A stretch of 64,000 bases of DNA from Chroococcidiopsis sp. CCMEE 29 (GTDB lineage: Bacteria > Cyanobacteriota > Cyanobacteriia > Cyanobacteriales > Chroococcidiopsidaceae). The stretch spans positions 522,273 through 586,272 of the forward strand of contig NZ_CP083762.1 in assembly GCF_023558375.1 (NCBI RefSeq), in the 5' to 3' direction. This document shows positions 24,545-33,389 of this stretch, one piece after another (the stretch's first letter is position 1; each line of letters opens with the position of its first letter). Position numbers and translations under genes: made by a program. The notes under the pieces are model-generated. The model saw only the letters and a program-made list of their open reading frames with translations, was not told the origin of the DNA and ran no database searches.

Positions 24545-24808
24545 ATGGCTCCTCACTGAGAGGAGCACTTGTTCTCAAGAAGTTTTTGCAACACAACCTC
24601 ATCAATCAGATAGTTGAGGTTCAACTGGAGCATTTGAGGTAGATGGTTGGCTTCCCCGTTAGTATCCTATCAACCTCCTCCTTCACCTTCTACCTCCCTG
24701 GATCACCTATTGAGCCAGAAAAGTTAATCCCACGATGTAAAGACCAATCCATTGACGCAGCTGTCGCGACCAGTACCATAGCCATTGCTTTTGCTTCATG
24801 TCACACCT

Positions 24809-25627
24809 TTATAGTGGCTGAAGTTGAGTTTCCAGGATTAAGCTGGCATTCCTAAGCGCAGGTAATTTAGTCAGCCAACCAAACCAACTCCAGTAGCCCA
24901 AACGCTCTGGATAATTTTGTAATAATTGCAACAAAGGCGAGACTTGCAACACCGTCAGTCCGAGATTTGTCACGTCTCGATCACAATCGATAAACCATTG
25001 CAATGGGGCGCCCAGTTGGGCTAACTTTTTCGCTTCCTTACCTTTGGTCATCCCTCCCACCACATCAAATGTTAAACTTCCTCCTGGAAAACGTTGACGC
25101 ATCTGGGCAATTAATTGCTGCACTTGAGAGGCGGTGAAGTACATCAGCAAGCCTTCAGCAATGAATAAAAGGCTTTGAGGCGATTGCGGCGGAATTTCAT
25201 CCATCCAGCTAAAATCTAGCGCCGAATAACTGAGGAAACGATGCTGGGCGGTTTCGGTATCTAACTGACGACGTAGTTCGGTCACTTCTGGTAAATCCAG
25301 TTCGATCCAACAGCTGCAATCTTGCCCAACTCGGTAAAAACGAGTTGATAAACCAGAACCCAATTCCACCACAACCGCATCAGGGTATTTGTCAAGGTGA
25401 CGTTTGGCTACCAAATCCAACTGGTTTGCCCTGACTACCCAAGCTAGTCGCGCTTGCCAGGTGTAATAGCTATCTAGTTCGCGATCCCATGCTAGAGATT
25501 GCCACCATTTAGCGGCTTGGGGATCGCGAAACATGGCATCGGGACGCTGATGTTCCTCTACCCTTGCCCATGTGGTCATCAGCATGGTGCGGGGAACACC
25601 TGTGAGTTGAGTAGTTAGCTGGTTCAT
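24809..25627 (-). CDS. PPM1/LCM-type SAM-dependent methyltransferase, copy B
   Basis: A 272-residue protein of the COG3315 class (leucine carboxyl methyltransferase-like fold). It begins 'LTGVPRTMLMTTWARVEEHQ', has 'RPDAMFRDPQA', SAM motif I 'VVVELGSGLSTRFYRVG', acidic 'WIELDLPEVTELRRQL', and 'LLFIAEGLLMYF', which covers the post-I and motif II regions. All expected SAM-binding parts are present. It starts 17 bases after the stop of the TonB receptor gene, so they are co-transcribed. It is a close paralogue of the protein at 28992 and a more distant one of the broken gene at 19460. It may methylate the siderophore or its precursor; that is inference. Confidence 0.82.
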   Translation of the reverse strand: MNQLTTQLTGVPRTMLMTTWARVEEHQRPDAMFRDPQAAKWWQSLAWDRELDSYYTWQARLAWVVRANQLDLVAKRHLDKYPDAVVVELGSGLSTRFYRVGQDCSCWIELDLPEVTELRRQLDTETAQHRFLSYSALDFSWMDEIPPQSPQSLLFIAEGLLMYFTASQVQQLIAQMRQRFPGGSLTFDVVGGMTKGKEAKKLAQLGAPLQWFIDCDRDVTNLGLTVLQVSPLLQLLQNYPERLGYWSWFGWLTKLPALRNASLILETQLQPL

Positions 25628-25644
25628 AAGCGCAATAAGGTTAA

Positions 25645-28230
25645 CTAAAAGTTAGCTCTGACTTGAATGCCATAGGTGGCGCGATCGCCATAGGTTCCAA
25701 CAGGTTGTAAAATTTCAAACGCTGTTGTTAAATACTCTTTGTCAAAAATGTTATTAGCAAACAAATAAACTCCATAGTTCCCACCTTCATAGCCAATGCG
25801 GGCATTGACCAAGGCGAAGGGTTCTTGTTTGAGTTGATTTGCTTCGTCAAAAAAGTATGTTCCAAATCCCTGTAGTTCAACTCTGCCAAAAAGACCGCCT
25901 GGACTGCGGTATTGTACGGCTAAGTTATAAGTGTATTCCGGTGCGTAAGGGACGCGATTATCATCAAAGCTTTGTCCTGTAAAGGGATTTGTATAGTTGG
26001 AAAAGAAAGCTCTGACATAACCAAATCCCGCAACTAGATCCAGTCCTTCCACAGGAGTAGCTTTCAACTCCAATTCCACTCCTGTAATATCGACCTGGGC
26101 ATTAGTAATCCGAGACAGAAAACCCGTAAAGTCTGATTGTAGAACTTGGTAATTATTTATTGGGTTATAAAATACTGCTAAGTTCGCTGTCAGGAGATCG
26201 TCAAACCAGGAAGATTTCAGTCCCAACTCATAGTTCCAACCAGTTTCTTCATCAAACTCCAGTAAATCTGCTGTATCGGCTTGATAGTTGAGTCCGCCAG
26301 GCTTATAGCCTCTGCTAATACTGCCATATGCCATTAAATTAGGACTGAAACGATATGCCGCGGCAAAGCGAGGTAGCAATTCGCTGCCACTTTGCTCCAC
26401 ATTGTTGAAGATCCCGCTAGTGATCGCTGAAGAACTTCCAGCCACGAAAAAATTCCGTTGTCGATCCATTTCAGTTCTAGAAGACTCGTAGCGCAAACCT
26501 GCTGTTAGAGTCAAAGGCTCAATTGGCTTGTAGTCCAACTGCCCGAATCCAGCATAGACTGTTTGGTCTAATTCAGCCTCTACTAAATTGTCACCCGCAG
26601 CTGGTAAGCCTAACACTGTTGCTCCCGCTGCACTCAACCCAAACCCTGTTCTGAGCACGTTGAACGCCCGCGATTCATAATAACCGCCAATTAGCCAACG
26701 CAAGGGTGCTTCCTCATCCGGTGACTGGACTCGGAGCTCTTGACTCCAGACTGTGGAATTGAAGCTACTGATTACCCGTAAGAGGTTTATTGCCGTGCTA
26801 TCGCCATCATCTTGCCGGTTGGAGTTGGAGAAACGACGGCTTGTGATAGAAGTCACTCGCGCTCCCGCTCCTTCGTAAGCAATTTTCAGCGCTTGGGCGT
26901 TAGTGCTGAGTTCGTGGAATCCGTCAAAATCTTGCTGAGTTCTAAAAGGATTCGACTGAGATAGCGGCACAGCGGCAACTGCACCATCATCGTTGTAACT
27001 GCCAATAGCGTTAAATGATATGTTCCAATCTTCTGAAGGCGTCCAGAGTAATTGCGCCCGACCTGTTACATTAGAGCGATCGTCTATGTCTTGGTCTAAA
27101 AAGGTATTCTCTGTGAAACCATCCCGCGCTGTGTGAGCGCCAGCAATGCGGAACAATAATTTATCTGGAACGATAGGACCGCTGAGAGAAAGTTGGAAAT
27201 CGCGATTGTCGTAATTGCCGTAGCTAGCACTGTATCTAACTTCAGGGTCGTTTGTCGGTTGACGAGTAACAACGTTAACTACTCCTGCTTGACTGTTCCT
27301 ACCGTAAAGAGTACTCTGGGGACCGCGCAGCACTTCAACTCGTTCGAGATCGATCAGGTTTTGATCTAAGAAGAAACCGTAATCGAAGGGAATGTCGTCT
27401 ACGTAAAATCCTATCGAATCCCTAGAAAGGAAATTACTGTTGCTCAATCCCCGAATACTGTAAAAACTAAATGCATTACTTCCCTTAAAGAAAGAGAAAT
27501 TGGGTGTATTTTCTGCTATATCCCGAAAGGAATTGACTTGAGCATCCTCCAGTGTCTCTTGGGGAATTACCGTGGTACTGATGGGAATTTCTTGAACGTT
27601 TTCTTCTCGCTTCTGTGCCGTAACTACGATTTCCAGTTCTTCACTTTCAGGCGCCGTCATCTCTTCTGGTTGGGTAGGAGATGGTCGTGTAGGTTCTGGA
27701 GCAGGCTGTTCTGCTGTAGGCGGTGTTTGGGGTGTAGCTCGGTCTTCCGCCGCAGGTGTTTGAGGCGTTGTCTGAGCTTCTGGTGAGGGTTCTGACAGTT
27801 TTCCTGGCGTGGCACTAAAAATCAAACCGCGATCGCCCGATTTCATCCGTACTTGAGGCAAATCTGCTTCACCTACAACAGTCACTCGAATGCTGTTTGT
27901 CCCCTGTGGCGTGACACTTACTGCCGCAATTCCCCTAGTTGGATTCTCGGTTCGGAAGCTATTGCTTTGGGGCAAACGCAACTGAGCGTTGACAATGTTA
28001 GCAACAAATGTTTTGCCGAAACTCGTATTCAAAACTTGGGGAGATTCACCACTTACTGTTTCCAAGATCACCTCAATGCCCTCAGTAGTGGGGTTGACTC
28101 GCACACTAGTAACTTGCGTCATGGCTGCTTGAGCCGGATAAGAAATTAATACTGCGGCAGGTATTCCTACACCCACTACCCATAAACCTTTGACAAAATG
28201 CTCTCTCAACACAGATTTCCTCACATGCAA
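25645..28230 (-). CDS. AMIN-domain TonB-dependent siderophore receptor
   Basis: An 861-residue outer-membrane receptor. A signal peptide ends near residue 35 (AQAAM). Residues about 36-140 are an AMIN domain ('TSVRVNPTTEGIEVILET'), followed by a Pro/Glu-rich linker (140-205) and a TonB-box-like 'LEIVVTAQK'. The plug domain runs to about 330 ('SIRGLSNSNFLSRDSIGFYV', 'RVEVLRGPQSTLYGRNSQAG'). The 22-strand barrel extends to the terminal phenylalanine ('YGIQVRANF'). The AMIN-plus-receptor arrangement is typical of cyanobacterial siderophore receptors. All parts look complete. It would take the ferric form of the product of the adjoining NRPS-PKS; the pairing is inferred from position. Confidence 0.88.
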   Translation of the reverse strand: MHVRKSVLREHFVKGLWVVGVGIPAAVLISYPAQAAMTQVTSVRVNPTTEGIEVILETVSGESPQVLNTSFGKTFVANIVNAQLRLPQSNSFRTENPTRGIAAVSVTPQGTNSIRVTVVGEADLPQVRMKSGDRGLIFSATPGKLSEPSPEAQTTPQTPAAEDRATPQTPPTAEQPAPEPTRPSPTQPEEMTAPESEELEIVVTAQKREENVQEIPISTTVIPQETLEDAQVNSFRDIAENTPNFSFFKGSNAFSFYSIRGLSNSNFLSRDSIGFYVDDIPFDYGFFLDQNLIDLERVEVLRGPQSTLYGRNSQAGVVNVVTRQPTNDPEVRYSASYGNYDNRDFQLSLSGPIVPDKLLFRIAGAHTARDGFTENTFLDQDIDDRSNVTGRAQLLWTPSEDWNISFNAIGSYNDDGAVAAVPLSQSNPFRTQQDFDGFHELSTNAQALKIAYEGAGARVTSITSRRFSNSNRQDDGDSTAINLLRVISSFNSTVWSQELRVQSPDEEAPLRWLIGGYYESRAFNVLRTGFGLSAAGATVLGLPAAGDNLVEAELDQTVYAGFGQLDYKPIEPLTLTAGLRYESSRTEMDRQRNFFVAGSSSAITSGIFNNVEQSGSELLPRFAAAYRFSPNLMAYGSISRGYKPGGLNYQADTADLLEFDEETGWNYELGLKSSWFDDLLTANLAVFYNPINNYQVLQSDFTGFLSRITNAQVDITGVELELKATPVEGLDLVAGFGYVRAFFSNYTNPFTGQSFDDNRVPYAPEYTYNLAVQYRSPGGLFGRVELQGFGTYFFDEANQLKQEPFALVNARIGYEGGNYGVYLFANNIFDKEYLTTAFEILQPVGTYGDRATYGIQVRANF

Positions 28231-28589
28231 ATTCCCGATCCGTATTAAACCTGTTGAGGTTTAGATAGACGAATTTTCATTTAGAAATAAAATCCTTTTG
28301 GGCGGAATCTTAGGAGTGCTGTATCAAAAACTCCTGTTGAACACACTAATGTTTTTGATAGTTTTTTGCAACTAGAGCGGACAAATAATTACAAGTTTGC
28401 TACATACAGCAACAAAATCTAACAATTTAGTGCTTTGCCATCAAGTAATTCAATTTTTCTGCTAAAGGTGTTACATGAGGAAGCGCGATTGCGGAGAAAT
28501 AATCGCCAGAGACTTCGTAGACCTCCACACACTCTGGGCGTATTTTCCTCAGCCAAAGTCAGTTTCTAAAGCCATTTCTATAGGAGCAT
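28231..28589. other. Intergenic region upstream of the TonB receptor
   Basis: No gene is seen. It is AT-rich and should contain the receptor's promoter (minus strand). An AT-rich imperfect dyad near 28270-28295 (ATTTTCATTTAGAAATAAAA) lies where a Fur site might be expected, but it is too weak to call. Confidence 0.4.
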
Positions 28590-28917
28590 CAATACCGGTC
28601 GCACCCGATGGAAGGTGGAGAATAAGAATAACAACACGCTCAAGACCAAGGGCTACAACCTGGAACATAATTTCGGGCATGGCAAGCAGCATCTTTCGTT
28701 GCTTGCGACCCTCAATCTCCTATCGCTGCTATTCCATACATTGCTAGAATTGCTCGACCACCAGTACAAGCTGATGCGAACGCATTTGCCCACACGCAAG
28801 ACCTTTTTTGAGGATTTGCGGGCGTTAACCCGTTACATGTATTTCGACAGTTGGGCTCATCTGCTCACCTTCATGCTCGAAGGACTAGAGCTAGACATCC
28901 CACCCAATAGCAGTTGA
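28590..28917 (+). pseudogene. Transposase C-terminal fragment
   Basis: The frame from about 28600 reads 'RWKVENKNNNTLKTKGYNLE', 'HNFGHGKQHLS', 'LLFHTLLELLDHQYKLMR' and 'PTRKTFFEDLRALTRYMYF', ending 'EGLEL'. This matches the tail of a cyanobacterial DDE transposase of the ISNCY/IS4-like kind that I recall. The catalytic domain upstream is missing, so it is the remains of an old insertion. Confidence 0.65.
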
Positions 28918-28991
28918 ATTTCCAAAATGAGAATTGCTGATTACAGTCCGATTCACTTGACAATGCCCAAAAACGTGTGGAGCGGTTCACC

Positions 28992-29828
28992 TTATTTGTC
29001 TTCATTCTGCAACGGTTTGAGAGTTGTTTCAAGAACTAACGCTGCATTCCGAATTGGGGGTAACTTACTGACCCAAGGAATCCAGCGATAAATCCCAATT
29101 CGATGGGGATAACGGCAATTTTCCTGAGTTAGCGATCGCACCTGCACGACGTTCAACCCCATGGCCGCGACATTCCACTCATTTTTGATAAACCATCTCA
29201 ACGGCGCTCCCAGCCGCGCTAGTTGTTTAGCGCCCTTACTTCTCGGTGAACTGCCAAAGGCGTCAAACACCAACGTTGCTCCTGGAAATTTCTGCCGGAG
29301 TTGATGAATCAATGCCTGAATTTGAGTAACTTCAAAATACATCAGGAGTCCCTCAGCAATAATCAAAAGTTTCTCGAGAGGGCAGTCTGGGATTTCATCC
29401 ATCCATCCGAAATCCAATGCTGAGCGATCAAGAAAACGATGCTGTTCAGTTTCAGTGTCGAATTGACGACGCAGAGTCGTTATGTCGGGTAAATCTAGAT
29501 CAATCCACCGGTAGCATCCTTGTCCAATCCGGTGATATCGAGTGGACAATCCTGCACCTAATTCAATGACGACGGCATTTTCATGACGAGTTAGATGTTG
29601 TTGAGTGATTTGGTCAAATAGGTTGGCTCGTACTGCCCAAGTAAGTTGTGCCATTGGCGTATAGAAGATGTCGAGAGCCTTATCCCATGTGAGCGATTGC
29701 CACCATTCCAACACTTTTGGATCGCGAAAAATGGCATCAGGGCGCTGATGCTCTTCTACACGGGCACGAGTTGTCATTAGCGCCGTGCGTGGAACTCCTG
29801 TCAGCTCAGTCTTTAGTTGATTATGCAT
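28992..29828 (-). CDS. PPM1/LCM-type SAM-dependent methyltransferase, copy C
   Basis: A 278-residue protein, starting at ATG 29828 with GGAGAGGG about 8 bases upstream. It has the same layout as the protein at 24809: 'LTGVPRTALMTTRARVEEHQ', 'VVIELGAGLSTRYHRIGQ' for SAM motif I, 'WIDLDLPDITTLRRQF' and 'LLIIAEGLLMYFEVTQ'. All core motifs are kept. The frame is open 39 codons further upstream, but that extension ('FDPDSGSVLGRVELKGIARV') resembles a TonB-receptor strand, not this family, so I exclude it. It lies downstream of the MFS permease, repeating the receptor-methyltransferase pairing of the 24809-28230 block. Confidence 0.82.
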   Translation of the reverse strand: MHNQLKTELTGVPRTALMTTRARVEEHQRPDAIFRDPKVLEWWQSLTWDKALDIFYTPMAQLTWAVRANLFDQITQQHLTRHENAVVIELGAGLSTRYHRIGQGCYRWIDLDLPDITTLRRQFDTETEQHRFLDRSALDFGWMDEIPDCPLEKLLIIAEGLLMYFEVTQIQALIHQLRQKFPGATLVFDAFGSSPRSKGAKQLARLGAPLRWFIKNEWNVAAMGLNVVQVRSLTQENCRYPHRIGIYRWIPWVSKLPPIRNAALVLETTLKPLQNEDK

Positions 29829-29974
29829 TAATCCCTCTCCTGAATAAAGGATGCAAGTTACTCTAGCTATGCCTTTCAGTTCCACCCGTCCCAAAACGCT
29901 GCCGCTGTCTGGGTCAAAAAAGTCTGTAACTCTTGCGTCAGCCAAGGCAAAGCCAGCAATGTGGGACTTGGATT

Positions 29975-31225
29975 CTAAGTTGACGGTTCATGGAAAAATG
30001 CTTTGGCAACCACAATCGTATTGGCAAGTGTGATCGTCCCTCCCACGATAAACACTCCGCTATAGCCAATAGCAGTCGTTAAAAAACCACTAATTCCAGC
30101 CGCAGTCAGACTACCCATAAAAAGTATGGTGCCCTGTAACGTGTAGTCAACACCAGCCATTTCAGGGCGGGTTTTATCCATCATGATCGTGTTTAAGACG
30201 ACAGCTACCATGCTGTAGGCGAGATTGAAGCCAGAGGAAACAACATAGAGCAGCGGCAAACTTGTGAAGCCCCAAGCTGGTAACAGATGAAGCAGGTTTA
30301 CGCCAGTTAGGAGTAGGGTAAACAGAATTAGCGATCGCTTTCGTCCCAGAGGCTTAACCAATAGACCTCCGATAATCGCACCCATCAGTCCAGCGCTGTA
30401 TGCTGTGCCATACATCCAGCCAATCTCTGATAGCGACAGCCCAATATCGACTAATAACGGACGGAACATGGTGTTCGTCATAGACGTCCCTAAGAAGTAA
30501 ACCAACAGTAGGAGCAGCCAACGCCCGATGCCTGGGCGGCGGCAAAAGCTGGTAAACGTCCTGAGATAGTCCATAACTGGATTAGCGCGTTGGGTAGAGG
30601 ATGAGCGCTGCTCACCCAATCTTGGTGCCGGATCAGATTCTTGATAAGCTAGTATTGGCATCATCAGAGTCAAGACAAAGCCCGCCATACCTAATAATCC
30701 ACCTTCCCAACCTAAGATTTCTAGCAGCACTAGCAACACGCCACCACCTAAAATGAAACCTAGATAGTTGCACCCACCTTGAACAGCATTGCCGATCCCC
30801 CGCTCCGGAGGTGTGAGAATGCCAATCGCTAAGGCGTCTACCGCAATATCTTGAGTGGATGCAAAGACAACAATTAGCAGCATTCCAGCCAACAGCACGA
30901 AGAACTGGGTTTTGATATTAAGGAAGGCACAGATGACGAGTAAGACAACCATAAACCCCTGCATTGTCAAAATCCAGGATTTGTAATGTCCCCTGTTTGA
31001 CAGTCGGTAGCGATCAACGAAAGGTGACCACAGAAATTTCAGCATCCATGGCAGTCCTAGCAAGCTGGTCAAACCAATCACTTCTACGGACATACCTCGC
31101 TGCCGCATGTATGCAGGCAGAGTTTGCAAAAAAAAGGCAATGGGTAGGAATTGAGCGACGTACAAGGTACCAAGAATCCAAATTTTTTTCAGAACTAGCT
31201 TTGCTGGAGGGTGAGTATTTTTCAT
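29975..31225 (-). CDS. MFS permease, RhtX/FptX-like siderophore transporter
   Basis: A 416-residue protein with about 12 membrane segments. Start at ATG 31225: 'KKIWILGTLYVAQFLPIAFF' opens helix 1, and 'PAYMRQRGMSVEVIGLTSLL', 'KFLWSPFVDRY' and 'ASTQDIAVDALAIGIL' are patterns of the AmpG/RhtX/FptX group, which carries siderophores or muropeptides across the inner membrane. FptX serves pyochelin, itself a thiazoline siderophore, which fits the adjoining cluster. The frame is open upstream for another 181 codons, but those encode the end of a TonB receptor in a shifted frame and do not belong to the permease. The start lies 5 bases after that receptor's true stop. Confidence 0.82.
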   Translation of the reverse strand: MKNTHPPAKLVLKKIWILGTLYVAQFLPIAFFLQTLPAYMRQRGMSVEVIGLTSLLGLPWMLKFLWSPFVDRYRLSNRGHYKSWILTMQGFMVVLLVICAFLNIKTQFFVLLAGMLLIVVFASTQDIAVDALAIGILTPPERGIGNAVQGGCNYLGFILGGGVLLVLLEILGWEGGLLGMAGFVLTLMMPILAYQESDPAPRLGEQRSSSTQRANPVMDYLRTFTSFCRRPGIGRWLLLLLVYFLGTSMTNTMFRPLLVDIGLSLSEIGWMYGTAYSAGLMGAIIGGLLVKPLGRKRSLILFTLLLTGVNLLHLLPAWGFTSLPLLYVVSSGFNLAYSMVAVVLNTIMMDKTRPEMAGVDYTLQGTILFMGSLTAAGISGFLTTAIGYSGVFIVGGTITLANTIVVAKAFFHEPST

Positions 31226-31230
31226 GATGC

Positions 31231-31968
31231 TTAGAAGTTTGCTCTGACTTGAACGCCGAAGGTTCGGCGATCGCCGAACCTTCGGCGCACATTCCCGAGT
31301 CCTAAAAACTGTTCGACTAGATAATTCGGTATCAAAGAGGTTATTTACAAACAAATACACGCCATAGTTTTCACGCTCATACCCCAAGCGAGCATTAACC
31401 AGAGCAAAGGGTCCTTGTTCGAACTGATTTCCTTCATCAAAGAAGTAACTACCAAAAAAGCCCTGCAATTCTACGCGACTCAATAATCCAAAGGATGCTA
31501 GATATTGCACCGACAGGTTGTAGTTAAATCTTGGAGTAAAGGGCAGACGATTGCCGCTAGAATCCTCTGACAGCAGAGGATTTATGAAATCCGTGAATTT
31601 GTCATCAAGATAGCCAAATCCAGCCACAATATCTAAACCTTCTGTAGCCACTGCACCGAGTTCTAACTCAAATCCAGTAATCCTCACATCGGCGTTGGAA
31701 ATCGTTGACACAAGGAATGATTCATCAAACAACAACACCTGATAGTCATCGACATCGTTGGTAAACACGGCTACGTTCGCTCTAACACGATTATTCAGCC
31801 AAGCTATTTTTACTCCTAACTCGAAATTCTATGACATTTCTTCATCAAACTCCAACGCACCGGGAAAGTCGGTATCGGGATTGAGGCCACCGGGCCGATA
31901 CCCTCGAGTTGCACTCGCATAGGTCACTACATTGGGGTTGAAGCGATATTCCACGGCAAATCGGTCGT
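31231..31968 (-). pseudogene. Second TonB-dependent receptor, C-terminal remnant
   Basis: The minus strand reads 'RFAVEYRFNPNVVTYASATR', 'GYRPGGLNPDTDFPGALEFD', an in-frame TAG at 31829-31831 (where tryptophan is expected), then 'FELGVKIAWLNNRVRANVAV', 'ITGFELELGAVATEGLDIVA' and 'YLFVNNLFDTE'. The frame then breaks near a 34-bp palindrome, after which the proper ending 'GDRRTFGVQVRANF' is found in another frame, stopping at 31231. It is closely related to the receptor at 25645. The N-terminal two thirds are missing, cut by the insertion sequence that begins near 31970. Confidence 0.8.
31254..31287. repeat. 34-bp perfect palindrome centred on a HIP1 octamer
   Basis: The sequence from 31254 is its own reverse complement over 34 bases. 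The left arm is CGCCGAAGGTTCGGCGA, and the centre is GGCGATCGCC, an extended HIP1 site. It lies in the tail of the receptor remnant and coincides with a frame break. Confidence 0.8.
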
Positions 31969-32205
31969 GCAGGATGGAAGAGTGGGACTGCTAGACTGAA
32001 CAAGGTGTAGTCGCTCTTGAACAGTGCAATTGACTTGTCCTCTGTGTGGCTATGAGAAACCACATAAACATGGAAAGACGAGTTCATGTTGTCAACGCTA
32101 TTTCTGTCCCCAATGCCAACAAACCTTTACTGATACCTTCGACACACTCTACTATCGTCGCCAAGTGAGCGAAGAAGAAGTGCGGATTGTGCTGCTTTTC
32201 CCATA

Positions 32206-33389
32206 CTCACATCTTGCATCTAGTAAATTGAATGTCTATGCCTTGTGCGCAGCATAGTGGTCGTAAACGCTCAATCTCTAGTAAAAGCAAAAACAAAACC
32301 AACTGGGGCAAGAAAGCCTGTAGTGCCAAAAGAGCAGCAGCTCCCCAATCAGGTAGATCAGTGGTGTTGGTAGATAAATACGCCCAATGTGCCAACAAAT
32401 AAGCAATCAGCGACAGTACTAGCCAGCGGTAGACTCCCAAAAGAGTACCTTGACCAAAGCGATGTAAACCAAAGCGATGCTTGGCAGTTTTGAACCAGCC
32501 TTCGATTTGCCAGCGCCGCTTTCCCCACCATGTGATAGTACTGCCTTTAAGCGGTTTGGTTGACAAGACAAACCGTTTTTCTAGGTTGCCATTATCGCGT
32601 TTGAGATAATACCAAGATACTGAGACGGGAAACTTCAAACCGACAAGCCGTACTTGTTGCCCTCGCTTAGATAAATCCGCAACACAACGTTTGTCTAGTA
32701 GCTTTCGGTCACAACGTACACCAGCAATGACATGATATTTTAACTGGCGTGCAGCGTGTAAAAACTCTACACTTCCAAATGCAGTATCTACGAGAATGAT
32801 GACTTGAAAGTGTTTAGTCAATGCTTGAGGTAAACTTTTTATTAGTTTTAATCCTAACTGCGTGGGTGAAGCAGTACCTTTGCCCCTCCAAACACGAAAG
32901 TTCCAGGGCAGCCGCCAACGTCCAACAACTAAATATAGTACGACTAGGTGTAGTCCTCGCTTGCCATGATACACCCGTACCAATTGCTCAAAAGCTTTGA
33001 ATTTACCTCTTTTTTCTAGGGTAGTCAGGTCAATAATCACTTGTAGAAAGGGTCTGCGCCCTTTGTGACACTGACTGATGATTCGTTTAAGTGCTATTTG
33101 TCGAGTTGTGCGAATTAGCTTTCGAGTTGACCAAGAGTAGACGTTGAGAAACCGACTTAAAGCACTGGCAGACTTAGCTTTACTGTGCTGCGGTAAGGGA
33201 TGCCCTTGTGCTTGTAAAAATAATCCCAACATTGCTTGCAGACTCTTTTGCTGGTAGGGACTCGGCATCATCGATAGCAGGGTGTAAACTAACCCTTGGG
33301 CGTGGGCAAGGATGGTTGACATCGTTCTTGCGTTCAATGTGTTTCACGCCCTTTTCTCCCATCTTTTGAGACTTGGTGCAAGATGTGAG
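32206..33389 (-). mobile_element. IS4-type insertion sequence, 1184 bp
   Basis: Perfect 13-bp inverted ends CTCACATCTTGCA occur at 32206-32218 and, inverted, at 33377-33389. CATA is present on both sides (32202-32205 and 33390-33393), a plausible target duplication. It is inserted in the IS1-type transposase gene. Confidence 0.78.
32207..33322 (-). CDS. IS4-type DDE transposase
   Basis: A 371-residue protein from ATG 33322. Motifs: 'FLQVIIDLTTLEKRGKF' with the first Asp, 'VIILVDTAFGSVEF' with the second Asp, and 'RRWQIEGWFKTAKHRFGLHR' with the YREK-like Glu. The stop codon lies inside the left terminal repeat. No break is seen, so this is probably an active element. An earlier TTG at 33337 would add five residues. 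The exact IS4-superfamily group is not certain. Confidence 0.8.
   Translation of the reverse strand: MSTILAHAQGLVYTLLSMMPSPYQQKSLQAMLGLFLQAQGHPLPQHSKAKSASALSRFLNVYSWSTRKLIRTTRQIALKRIISQCHKGRRPFLQVIIDLTTLEKRGKFKAFEQLVRVYHGKRGLHLVVLYLVVGRWRLPWNFRVWRGKGTASPTQLGLKLIKSLPQALTKHFQVIILVDTAFGSVEFLHAARQLKYHVIAGVRCDRKLLDKRCVADLSKRGQQVRLVGLKFPVSVSWYYLKRDNGNLEKRFVLSTKPLKGSTITWWGKRRWQIEGWFKTAKHRFGLHRFGQGTLLGVYRWLVLSLIAYLLAHWAYLSTNTTDLPDWGAAALLALQAFLPQLVLFLLLLEIERLRPLCCAQGIDIQFTRCKM

Larger units (their letters stand above)
22775..24598 (+). mobile_element. IS6-family insertion sequence, interrupted by an IS630 element
   Basis: The ends are a perfect 18-bp inverted repeat: GGTTGTGTTGCAAAAACT at 22775-22792 and its complement at 24581-24598, resembling IS6-family ends. 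Removing the inner IS630 (about 976 bp) leaves about 846 bp, a normal IS6 length. The transposase lies in the right part. The 8-bp flanks do not match, so either rearrangement or loss of the duplication has occurred. Confidence 0.8.

Noticed and set aside
24548-24566. Hairpin after the IS6 transposase as a terminator
   Set aside because: GCTCCTC/GAGGAGC can pair, but it is inside the element and lacks a following T-run; not called.
28265-28300. Possible Fur box before the TonB receptor
   Set aside because: The dyad is too imperfect and AT-rich to separate from background.
28475-28747. 90-codon plus-strand frame
   Set aside because: It lies in a different frame from the transposase fragment and has no recognisable content.
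29829-29945. 39-codon N-terminal extension of the methyltransferase
   Set aside because: It resembles a receptor strand rather than the methyltransferase family, and a good ribosome site precedes ATG 29828.
31226-31768. 181-codon extension fused to the MFS permease
   Set aside because: It encodes receptor barrel strands and then a shifted frame through the palindrome; the permease has its own ATG at 31225, so the fusion is accidental.
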